Positions 1-5,265 of a stretch of 9,803 nucleotides of DNA are shown piece after piece (within the stretch, counting starts at the first letter, position 1; each line of letters begins with the position of its first letter). This stretch comes from DATDAH01 sp036525535 (GTDB lineage: Bacteria; Actinomycetota; Acidimicrobiia; Acidimicrobiales; DATDAH01). The notes under the pieces were generated by a model, which saw only the letters and a program-made list of their open reading frames with translations, ran no database searches and had not been told where the DNA came from. The stretch is taken from assembly GCA_036525535.1 (NCBI GenBank), contig DATDAH010000121.1, positions 1 through 9,803 on the forward strand, given 5' to 3'. The translations under genes were made by a program, and so were the position numbers.

Positions 1-385
1 GGGGGGCCGGGACGCCGGCGGACAGGGCCAGGCCGTCCAGGAGGTTGCGGACCTGGGGGTAGGCGTCGGGGTTCGCCAGCTGGGCCCCGGTCTCCCGCAG
101 CACCTGGGCCTCGAGCTTCCGACGCAGGGTGGGCAGGCGGACGATCGACACCAGGCTGCCGATCACGATCGACAGGCCGATGACGGCCAGGCAGAAGTAG
201 CCGAACCACTTGAGCACCTCGAAGTCGTCCGGGACCCCCGCCTCGCTGATGAGGTAGAAGATGACGATCAGCCCGGTGGCCACCGCGGCGGCTACGACGG
301 CCATCCAGTACACGACCGTGGCCAGGATGATCAGGCCGAGGATGCGCAGTCGGTTGCGCCGGGCGAAGAGATCGGGCCGCTCCAT
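1..385 (-). CDS. M48 (HtpX-like) membrane metallopeptidase, N-terminal part
   Basis: Only the first 128 residues are present; the gene leaves the window at the left edge. It starts at an ATG (383-385) with MERPDLFARRNRLR. Two hydrophobic stretches follow, at about residues 15-46 and 60-84. After them comes a charged helix (RRKLEAQVL, 89-95) and the segment NPDAYPQVRNLLDGLALSAG (105-124). That arrangement of two N-terminal membrane segments followed by a 'P..yP.lrnl.e.la..aG.p.P' stretch is typical of M48 peptidases just before the catalytic domain. The family consists of zinc proteases of the membrane, often involved in quality control of membrane proteins. The HEXXH zinc motif would lie beyond the edge, so activity cannot be judged. 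A TAGCGT box ends 8 nt before the ATG, so the gene probably has its own leaderless promoter although a gene on the same strand lies 46 bp upstream. Family call is from pattern recognition. Confidence 0.72.
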   Translation of the reverse strand, partial: MERPDLFARRNRLRILGLIILATVVYWMAVVAAAVATGLIVIFYLISEAGVPDDFEVLKWFGYFCLAVIGLSIVIGSLVSIVRLPTLRRKLEAQVLRETGAQLANPDAYPQVRNLLDGLALSAGVPAP

Positions 386-393
386 GGGCGGGG

Positions 394-399
394 ACGCTA
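394..399 (-). promoter_or_regulatory. Candidate -10 box, leaderless promoter of the M48 gene
   Basis: Read on the minus strand this is TAGCGT, ending 8 nt before the ATG at 385. The same TAnnnT-to-start distance recurs at several other genes in the window, which supports it. No convincing -35 hexamer is seen. Confidence 0.5.
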
Positions 400-421
400 C
401 GCGTCCGACCGGGCCCGTACG

Positions 422-438
422 TGAGTAGGCGCTACTCA
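422..438. promoter_or_regulatory. Perfect palindrome, candidate operator
   Basis: TGAGTAG - GCG - CTACTCA: two 7-bp arms around a 3-nt centre. It starts about 23 bp upstream of the candidate -10 box of the M48 gene, so it covers or abuts the -35 position. It also overlaps the TAG stop codon of the preceding small gene (432-434). The odd spacer and exact symmetry suit a dimeric regulator. A short hairpin is the alternative, but there is no T-tract, so a terminator is less likely. The binding protein is unknown. Confidence 0.45.
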
Positions 439-743
439 ATCCCCGCGGCGGGCGGCACCGGACCGGTGTCCGACGGAGCCTCGATCAGCCGGTCGGTGAT
501 CTCGTCGACGTAGGCGTCCCAGGCGACGCTCAGGTCGTCGATGAGCTGGCGCAGCAGCTTGGGCGACATGGCGACGCGGGCGACGACGGTGCCCACATTG
601 GGCTCGACGGAGTGATCGACCCTCAGCAGGTCGACGGTGACCTCGTGATCGCTGGAGTTCACGATGGCGTCGTTGGCCCACACCCCTGCCTGGTGGGCGG
701 CGGGCACCACCACCACCAGCTCGTCATCGGGTTCGTTCGCCAT
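432..743 (-). CDS. DUF3467-type small protein
   Basis: The predicted protein has 103 residues from the ATG at 741-743. A GTG at 753-755 would add four residues and cannot be excluded. I prefer the ATG because GGGGGA lies 4 nt before it and the family-like sequence begins right after it. Recognisable parts are AGVWANDAIVNSSDHEVTVD near the N-terminus, then VGTVVARVAMSPKLLRQLID in the second half, ending in a helix. This order (a 'G.yAN...v..s..e...df' strand pair, then 'v..RvvmSP...k.l...L') is that of DUF3467 proteins, small soluble proteins of unknown function. There are no membrane segments or cysteines. The M48 gene follows on the same strand after 46 bp; a functional link is possible but unsupported. 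Confidence 0.66.
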   Translation of the reverse strand: MANEPDDELVVVVPAAHQAGVWANDAIVNSSDHEVTVDLLRVDHSVEPNVGTVVARVAMSPKLLRQLIDDLSVAWDAYVDEITDRLIEAPSDTGPVPPAAGIE

Positions 744-773
744 CGGGTCCCCCACTCACTCCGCCCCGGTCCG

Positions 774-780
774 TACCGTA
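774..780. promoter_or_regulatory. Overlapping divergent -10 boxes (candidate bidirectional promoter)
   Basis: The plus strand reads TACCGT at 774-779, 6 nt before the GTG start at 786. The minus strand reads TACGGT at 780-775, pointing to the DUF3467-type gene. The two boxes share five base pairs. If transcription starts about 7 nt downstream of each box, the plus transcript would be leaderless (near 786) and the minus transcript would begin near 768, about 25 nt before its ATG. Confidence 0.42.
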
Positions 781-785
781 GGCGG

Positions 786-1871
786 GTGGCCGACACCCTG
801 CCCGGCCTCGGTGGTCCGGTGGACGACGAGTCCGCCGACTCGACCGATCGAGCCGGTCTCCCCGACGACAATCGCGACGACCCCGAGGTTCAGAGTGGGC
901 TCGGCCGGGGGCTGGCCGCCATCATCCCGACCCTGGCGGCCGACCTCGACACTCCGCCCCGGACCCAGCGCCGCAAGCGGCGCCGCGGTGGGTTGGCCGC
1001 CCTGCTCGGCGGACCGGTCGAGGACGAAGGGGCACCGGCTGCGGAGTCGCCCGCCGAGCCACCACCGTCGTCGGTGCCGAACGCCGAGCCTGTCGTCGCC
1101 GCCACCGAACCGTCCCCGGGCCATGAGCCCGCGCCGTCGGCCGTCCGCAAGCTCCGCGACGACCTCGTGGGGGCCCTGCTCGACGGCCTGGCCAACACCA
1201 TGGCCCTTGACCTGTGCGCCTACCTCCACGAGGGCCCGGGCGAGGAGCCTCACCTGTTCCTGCAGTCTCCGTCGATGGACCGCCTCGGTGCCGCCCGTAC
1301 TTACGTCCTCTTCGACGGCCTGCGCGTCGATCTCGAAGCAGGCGGGTCGGATGCAGACCTTGACGCGGCCGGCTTCCGGGGGGTCACCGTGGCCACCGTC
1401 GGGGCCGGCTCCCGCGGGCTCTGGGCCATGGCCCGGGTCGAGGGGATCACCCCGCCGGAGCGGGAGGTGGCGGCTCGGTTCTGTCGGTCGTTCGGTCGCG
1501 CCGTCCACCAGCTCGACGGCGCCGCGTCGCCGGCCACGACCATCGCCACGCCCGTCTACGTCGAGGCCCACCGGTCCCGGGACTCGGTGCTGGCCGAGGT
1601 CCAGGTCCGCATCGGGGACCAGGTCCGTCCGGGCCACGGACGGGCCGACACCCAGGTGGAGGCCGTCACCCGGGCGGTGCTGGTCGCCACCGGAAGCCAC
1701 GTCCTGTTCCGCTACGCCAGCGAGGTCGACCACGAGGGTGAGCACGCCGCCGTCGTGCTCCTCGAGGGCGGGGATCACGCCGTGTCCCTCGGCTCCGCCC
1801 TCAACCCGGGCTCCGGCGGCGTGGCCACCGCACAGGCCGCCATCCGCGCCCTCGACGGACTCGCCGCCTAG
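786..1871 (+). CDS. GAF-like domain protein with ParB-like N-terminal peptide
   Basis: The predicted protein has 361 residues. The reading frame is open back to 612, but I place the start at GTG 786: upstream codons overlap the divergent gene, give low-quality sequence, and a TACCGT box ends 6 nt before this GTG. Residues 38-48 (GLGRGLAAIIP) resemble the conserved N-terminal peptide of ParB. A basic run (QRRKRRR, 61-67) and an acidic, proline/alanine-rich linker (about 77-118) follow. Residues about 120-244 look like a GAF-type sensor fold: a helix, LDLCAYLHEG, a glycine-rich strand set, GLWAMARVEG, and a long helix ending HQLDG. Residues about 255-361 form a second alpha/beta domain with an EAVTRAVLVATG helix and a terminal AAIRALDGLAA helix, vaguely like regulatory domains of LeuA type. 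No enzyme motif is visible. Function unknown; the domain calls come from sequence appearance only. Confidence 0.6.
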   Translation: MADTLPGLGGPVDDESADSTDRAGLPDDNRDDPEVQSGLGRGLAAIIPTLAADLDTPPRTQRRKRRRGGLAALLGGPVEDEGAPAAESPAEPPPSSVPNAEPVVAATEPSPGHEPAPSAVRKLRDDLVGALLDGLANTMALDLCAYLHEGPGEEPHLFLQSPSMDRLGAARTYVLFDGLRVDLEAGGSDADLDAAGFRGVTVATVGAGSRGLWAMARVEGITPPEREVAARFCRSFGRAVHQLDGAASPATTIATPVYVEAHRSRDSVLAEVQVRIGDQVRPGHGRADTQVEAVTRAVLVATGSHVLFRYASEVDHEGEHAAVVLLEGGDHAVSLGSALNPGSGGVATAQAAIRALDGLAA

Positions 1872-1881
1872 CCCGACCCGG

Positions 1882-1931
1882 GTTCTGGTTGCGCGTGGCC
1901 GCGGCGGGACGCGGTGGGGTGCAACCAGAAC
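1882..1931. terminator. Long inverted repeat between convergent genes, possible bidirectional terminator
   Basis: GTTCTGGTTGC (1882-1892) is exactly complementary to GCAACCAGAAC (1921-1931), an 11-bp stem around a 28-nt GC-rich loop. The loop has a smaller possible stem, GCGT (1893-1896) with ACGC (1909-1912). It sits 10 bp after the stop of the plus-strand gene and 3 bp from the stop of the minus-strand gene, where a two-way terminator would be expected. Neither side has a T-tract, and the large loop is unusual, so it may instead be a dispersed intergenic repeat. Confidence 0.5.
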
Positions 1932-1934
1932 GGT

Positions 1935-2354
1935 TCAACCGTAGAGGTCGAGGTCCTTCTGGCGGACCCGGGCCGCGAGGGCGGCCATGATGCTGTTCCG
2001 GAAGTCGGCGGCTTCGTCGAGCAGGCCGGTGAACTCCCGCTTGCCGATCACCAGCAACCGCATCGGCGTCTTCGCCGACACGCTGGCGTTGCGGGGAGAT
2101 CGTTCGATGAGCGCCATCTCGCCGAACACCGCACCCGGTCCGATGGTGGCCACCTCGTTGCCGTCCCGGGTCACCGAGGCGGTGCCGTCGACCACGACGA
2201 AGGCCTCGTGGCCGACCTCGCCCTCCCTGATCAGCTCTCGTCCCGCCGCCACCTCGATCTCATCGGTCAACGACGCGATCTTGGCCAGGTCACGCTTCGA
2301 GCACTCGGCGAACAGCGGAACGGTGGCGAGATGTTTGACGAAGTGGTCGGCCAT
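1935..2354 (-). CDS. Stand-alone cyclic-nucleotide-binding domain protein (Crp-type sensor, no HTH)
   Basis: The predicted protein has 139 residues from the ATG at 2352-2354. It is one cNMP-binding beta-barrel. The N-terminal helix VPLFAECSKRDLAKIASL (12-29) is typical of the family. Next come the barrel strands with the turn VVDGTASV, then the phosphate-binding cassette GAVFGEMALIERSPRNASV (74-92). Within it, Glu79 and Arg88 are in the positions that contact the ribose 2'-OH and cyclic phosphate, so cAMP or cGMP binding is plausible. The protein ends soon after the hinge helix (FRNSIMAALAARVRQKDLDL), and no DNA-binding helix-turn-helix follows. It is therefore not a Crp-type transcription factor by itself and may act through a partner. 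It has a leaderless-type promoter (TACTAT, 8 nt upstream) and lies downstream of the secreted-protein gene on the same strand. Confidence 0.85.
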   Translation of the reverse strand: MADHFVKHLATVPLFAECSKRDLAKIASLTDEIEVAAGRELIREGEVGHEAFVVVDGTASVTRDGNEVATIGPGAVFGEMALIERSPRNASVSAKTPMRLLVIGKREFTGLLDEAADFRNSIMAALAARVRQKDLDLYG

Positions 2355-2362
2355 GGCCGCGG

Positions 2363-2368
2363 ATAGTA
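2363..2368 (-). promoter_or_regulatory. Candidate -10 box, leaderless promoter of the cNMP-domain gene
   Basis: The minus strand reads TACTAT, ending 8 nt before the ATG at 2354. The 66-bp gap to the upstream gene leaves room for an independent promoter. No clear -35 box. Confidence 0.5.
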
Positions 2369-2420
2369 CGAGGCCACGCTGGGTGGCGCTGTCCGACCGA
2401 GCTCGCCGGCGGCAAACCGA

Positions 2421-4295
2421 CTACTGGAACCACCAGATGTAGTCCGGGGCCGTGCCGGACCGGTACCAGAAGATGTCGTCGTGGCCGTCCTCGTCGAAGT
2501 CGCCGGCGAAGGCGGGCCGGTAGGTGCCCGCCACGTTGGTGACGGCGCCGGCGCCGAAGGTGCGGCTCCGAGAGCCCCACCAGACCCTGTCCGGGGTCGT
2601 GCCGGGGGCGTACCAGAAGATGTCGTCGCGACCGTTGGCGTCGAGGTCGCCGACGATGGGCGTCGAGCTCTGGTTGATGGTGCGGTCGGTGGCGTCGAAC
2701 GTCCGGTCCGGGCGGCCGAACCAGAGCTCGTCGGCCCCGGCGCCCCGCCCGAAGAGCAGGACGTCGTCGCGGCCGTCGCCGTCGAAGTCGCCCGCGGTCG
2801 GCGCGAAGTCGCCGCCCACGGTCAGGGAACGGAGGGCGAAGTGTCGGTCCGCTCGCCCGAACCAGAGCTTGTCGAGGCCGTCGCCGGGCCCGTACCAGAA
2901 CACGTCGTCGCGCCCGTCCCCGTTGAAGTCACCCACGGCGGAGCCGGGGAACCGCGTGGCGACGCGCGTGGGCCCGGTGTCCCACGACCGGTCGGTCCGG
3001 CCGTACCAGAGGTAGTCCTGGCCCGGTCCGGGGACGTACCAGAGGATGTCGTCGCGCCCGTCCCCGTCATAGTCGCCGACCATCGGACGGAAGCGACCGG
3101 CTGCCCGGATGTCGGCCACGACGAAGCCCCGGCCCCGTCGGCCCCACCAGATGTACTCCGGCTTGACCCCTTCGCCGTACCAGAGGATGTCGTTCTTGCC
3201 GTTGCCGTCGAAGTCGCCGACCTGGGCGTGCTCGAACGTACCGTCGACGGCACGCGCGGTCTGCTCGAACTCGGCCCGGGCCCGCCTGGGACGGGGCGGG
3301 GGATCGGTCGGCGGCGGCGGATCCGTGGGCGGCCCTGACAGCCGCATGGTCCAGAAGCTGGTCCGCTTGTTGCCGCCCCGGCGGGTCAGGCTGACGTGGA
3401 CGTGGTCGGTGTGGGGGCTGGACCCGGTGTACGGCGTCCACCCCTCGTTCGCGCGGTACATGCGGAAGATCTGGCGGTTCCAGATGAGGTACATGACGCC
3501 GAGGCGACGGGCCATGGCGTGGCGGTGGCCGTAGCTGTCGGTGCGGAACAGCCAACGGAAGAAGTCGGCGACCCGGCGGCGCCCCGCGGCCGTGGTGGCG
3601 TCATTGGCCCAGTCCCAGGCCCGCCCTTCCTTGTGCTCGCTGGTCCCGCCGACGGAGCAGTCCCGGCTGATGCCGTAGCTCGACGACGCCGGATAGGCCC
3701 GCATGACCATGTCCCGGTAGGCGATCATGCCCGGCTTGGGCGCCGGGCTGCAGGTGCTCTGGCCGTCGTAGGTCGGGTAGGCCTCGATCTCGTTGGGGAA
3801 GCGAGGCGTGGCCGGCTCCCGCTCGGGCACGGGGGCGCCGGCCCCGGTGACCGTGAAGGGCTCGGCGGTGACCACGCCCAGGTCCTCGTACATGGGGGCG
3901 ATGCAGGTGCCCTTGACGCCGTAGGTGCCGGCGGGGACGCCGTTGGGGACGACGAAGGGAGCGTCCCAGGTCCCGTCCCGCTCGACCGGGAGGGTGCCCG
4001 AGGCGGCGGCGCTGCCGTCGGGGGCGATGAGCTGGAACAGCACGCCGTCGGAGCCCGTGATCCCGTCGGGCAGGTAGCAGCCGGTGCCCGAGACCTGGAT
4101 GGAGGTGCCGGTGAGGCCCTCGGCGACCGAGGTCGCCAGGGTCGGCTCCCCCTCGCCCTGCGCCGAGGGGAGGGCGACCGGCACGACGGCCAGGGCGGAC
4201 GCCCCGACCAGCACGGCGGTCAGGGTGGTGAGAATTCGGCGCACGATCACAAGGTCGGACATTGCATGCGGACTGTGAACACTCTGCGCATTCAC
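2421..4295 (-). CDS. Secreted protein: Ig-like segment, M15-like zinc domain, six FG-GAP/VCBS repeats
   Basis: The predicted protein has 624 residues. The GTG start at 4293-4295 is preferred over the in-frame ATG at 4262 because GAAAGG lies 4 nt before it; either keeps the signal peptide. That peptide has arginines at 19-20, a hydrophobic core at 21-43, and probable cleavage near SAQG (44-47). Residues about 50-150 look like an Ig-like beta domain with Cys73 and Cys131. Residues about 165-305 resemble the M15-peptidase-like domain of actinobacterial secreted proteins: SEHKEGRAWDWA (219-230) supplies His221 and Asp228, and SSPHTDHVHVSL (292-303) supplies Asp297 and His300, the usual zinc-site pattern. 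A Pro-rich linker (321-337) joins it to six repeats with DxDxxGxxD calcium loops at 361, 408, 456, 503, 550 and 599. The likely role is an extracellular cell-wall or polymer-directed hydrolase or binding protein. Substrate and activity are unknown. Confidence 0.82.
   Translation of the reverse strand: MNAQSVHSPHAMSDLVIVRRILTTLTAVLVGASALAVVPVALPSAQGEGEPTLATSVAEGLTGTSIQVSGTGCYLPDGITGSDGVLFQLIAPDGSAAASGTLPVERDGTWDAPFVVPNGVPAGTYGVKGTCIAPMYEDLGVVTAEPFTVTGAGAPVPEREPATPRFPNEIEAYPTYDGQSTCSPAPKPGMIAYRDMVMRAYPASSSYGISRDCSVGGTSEHKEGRAWDWANDATTAAGRRRVADFFRWLFRTDSYGHRHAMARRLGVMYLIWNRQIFRMYRANEGWTPYTGSSPHTDHVHVSLTRRGGNKRTSFWTMRLSGPPTDPPPPTDPPPRPRRARAEFEQTARAVDGTFEHAQVGDFDGNGKNDILWYGEGVKPEYIWWGRRGRGFVVADIRAAGRFRPMVGDYDGDGRDDILWYVPGPGQDYLWYGRTDRSWDTGPTRVATRFPGSAVGDFNGDGRDDVFWYGPGDGLDKLWFGRADRHFALRSLTVGGDFAPTAGDFDGDGRDDVLLFGRGAGADELWFGRPDRTFDATDRTINQSSTPIVGDLDANGRDDIFWYAPGTTPDRVWWGSRSRTFGAGAVTNVAGTYRPAFAGDFDEDGHDDIFWYRSGTAPDYIWWFQ
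2424..3224 (-). repeat. Coding tandem repeats: six FG-GAP/VCBS units
   Basis: Six units of 47-49 codons encode the C-terminal propeller-like part of the secreted protein. Each has a GDxDGxGxDD loop followed by I/V-x-W/L-Y/F and a closing W-W/F/Y-G-R strand. The loops start at residues 361, 408, 456, 503, 550 and 599. The units differ at many bases, so they look old and functional rather than recently amplified. The last unit ends the protein at WWFQ. Confidence 0.85.
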
Positions 4296-4415
4296 GTTGC
4301 CTTTCGGTGGGCTTCCCTTCCACCGCGCAGATCTGATTGCAGTTTCTTTGCGAACTGGTTACAGAAATGTAGGCGACGGGATCAGCGGCGCGCCAACCCT
4401 CGGGGGCCGCCGGCC
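4296..4415 (-). promoter_or_regulatory. AT-richer promoter and leader of the secreted-protein gene
   Basis: These 120 bp separate the SDR stop from the GTG of the secreted-protein gene. Positions about 4331-4371 are clearly poorer in GC than the rest of the window. On the minus strand a TACATT box lies at 4371-4366, a possible -10 that would give a leader of about 64 nt. GAAAGG at 4305-4300 is the likely ribosome-binding site. The leader contains a small imperfect hairpin (CAGTT 4340-4344 with AACTG 4353-4357, 8-nt loop). No known riboswitch is recognised, and exact promoter placement is uncertain. Confidence 0.42.
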
Positions 4416-5171
4416 TCAGTCGCCGGCGATGGCTCCAAGGTACGTCGGGCGGCGACCGCCGCCGTGGATCACCAGGTTGGCCCCGGTCACGTAGGCCGAC
4501 GCGGGCGACGCGAGGTAGCACACGACTCCGGCCACGTCGCTCACCGTGCCGAGTCGACCGAGGGGCACCGTGGCCTCGACTGCGGCGATGGCGTCGGCGT
4601 CGTCATCCGCGGCGGCGTCGGTGGCGATGAGGTCGCCCGACACACAGTTGACGCGGACCTTGGGCGCCCATTCGACGGCCAACGTCCGGCTGAGGTCGAC
4701 CAGACCGGCCTTCGCCGCCCCGTAGGCCGCGGTCCCCGGTGACGGGCTCGGGCCACTGAGCGAGCCGATGTTCACGATCGCCCCGCCCTCCTCCTGGTCC
4801 TGCATGACCCGGTTGACGGCCTGGCTCACGAACAGTGGCGCCATGAAGTTGAGCGTGATGATGGCCGTGGAGAACGCCGGAGCGGCCGTGGCCGCCTCGG
4901 CGACGGGCGAGCCGCCGGCGTTGTTCACGGCGATGTCGAGGCGGCCGTAGTGCTCGGCCACCGCGGCGACCAGGCCGTCCACCGCCGCGGCGTCCCGGAC
5001 GTCGGCGCCGAAGAATCGGGCCCCCGCAGGCAGCTCGTCGGGCTGGCTGCGGTCACAGACGGCGACTCGGGCGCCGGCGGCCAGGAGCCCGTCGGTGATC
5101 CCCCGTCCGAGCCCCCGGGCCCCGCCGCTCACCAGGGCGACCCGGCCGTCGAGATCGGTTGCTGCGCTCAT
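4416..5171 (-). CDS. Short-chain dehydrogenase/reductase beside the steroid-ring operon (Rv3548c/Rv3549c-like)
   Basis: The predicted protein has 251 residues from the ATG at 5169-5171. Upstream in-frame codons (to 5246) give no SDR-like sequence, and TACGCT ends 9 nt before this ATG. Classical SDR features are all present: the cofactor loop SGGARGLG (15-22), Asp58 in the DV motif, NNAG (83-86), and the catalytic set Asn108, Ser137, Tyr150, Lys154 with the standard YxxxK spacing. The C-terminus (VTGANLVIHGGGRRP) has HGGG where many SDRs have DGG. The enzyme should oxidise or reduce a hydroxyl/keto group with NAD(P). Its place, divergent from echA20, matches the SDR genes next to echA20 in M. 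tuberculosis, so a substrate from steroid C/D-ring breakdown is likely. Which step it performs, and which of the two mycobacterial SDRs it matches, I cannot decide. Confidence 0.86.
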   Translation of the reverse strand: MSAATDLDGRVALVSGGARGLGRGITDGLLAAGARVAVCDRSQPDELPAGARFFGADVRDAAAVDGLVAAVAEHYGRLDIAVNNAGGSPVAEAATAAPAFSTAIITLNFMAPLFVSQAVNRVMQDQEEGGAIVNIGSLSGPSPSPGTAAYGAAKAGLVDLSRTLAVEWAPKVRVNCVSGDLIATDAAADDDADAIAAVEATVPLGRLGTVSDVAGVVCYLASPASAYVTGANLVIHGGGRRPTYLGAIAGD

Positions 5172-5180
5172 CCTCGGGCG

Positions 5181-5186
5181 AGCGTA
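5181..5186 (-). promoter_or_regulatory. Candidate -10 box, leaderless promoter of the SDR gene
   Basis: The minus strand reads TACGCT, ending 9 nt before the ATG at 5171. It also supports choosing that ATG over in-frame codons further upstream. Confidence 0.5.
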
Positions 5187-5187
5187 G

Positions 5188-5231
5188 GGCGAACCGGCCG
5201 GCACGACGGAGGAGGCCCCGACCCGTTCGCC
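5188..5231. promoter_or_regulatory. Inverted pair of GGCGAAC/GTTCGCC half-sites between divergent promoters
   Basis: GGCGAAC (5188-5194) and its exact complement GTTCGCC (5225-5231) flank the middle of the divergent region. Read towards each gene, both are GTTCGCC: one lies 1 bp upstream of the SDR -10 box, the other 19 bp upstream of the echA20 -10 box. This could be a paired operator, but 7-bp arms can arise by chance in DNA this GC-rich. Confidence 0.25.
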
Positions 5232-5250
5232 GGGCAGGGGTCGCATCGTT

Positions 5251-5256
5251 TACGGT
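5251..5256 (+). promoter_or_regulatory. Candidate -10 box, leaderless promoter of the echA20-ipdABC operon
   Basis: TACGGT ends 9 nt before the ATG at 5266. There is no ribosome-binding site in front of that ATG, in line with a leaderless first gene. Downstream genes of the operon instead show Shine-Dalgarno sequences or coupling. Confidence 0.5.
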
Positions 5257-5265
5257 CCGCCGCGC

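Noticed and set aside
612..785. N-terminal extension of the GAF-like gene (start at ATG 612)
   Set aside because: It overlaps the divergent DUF3467-type gene on the opposite strand, gives His/Gly/Arg-rich sequence without protein character, and a promoter-like box lies just before GTG 786.
786..1871. Annotation as ParB
   Set aside because: Only the short GLGRGL peptide matches; the nuclease/CTPase and HTH domains of ParB are absent.
2424..3224. Array-like repeats as a possible CRISPR
   Set aside because: The period of about 141-147 bp, divergent copies and an intact reading frame show they encode FG-GAP repeats.
4296..4415. Riboswitch (for example the c-di-AMP type often seen before cell-wall hydrolases)
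   Set aside because: The leader is short and I recognise no conserved core; only a small hairpin is visible.
3396..4742. Long plus-strand open frame (448 codons) opposite the secreted-protein and SDR genes
   Set aside because: Val/Gly/Ala/Arg/Asp-rich composition with no recognisable domain; it mirrors two well-supported minus-strand genes. Typical of antisense frames in GC-rich DNA.
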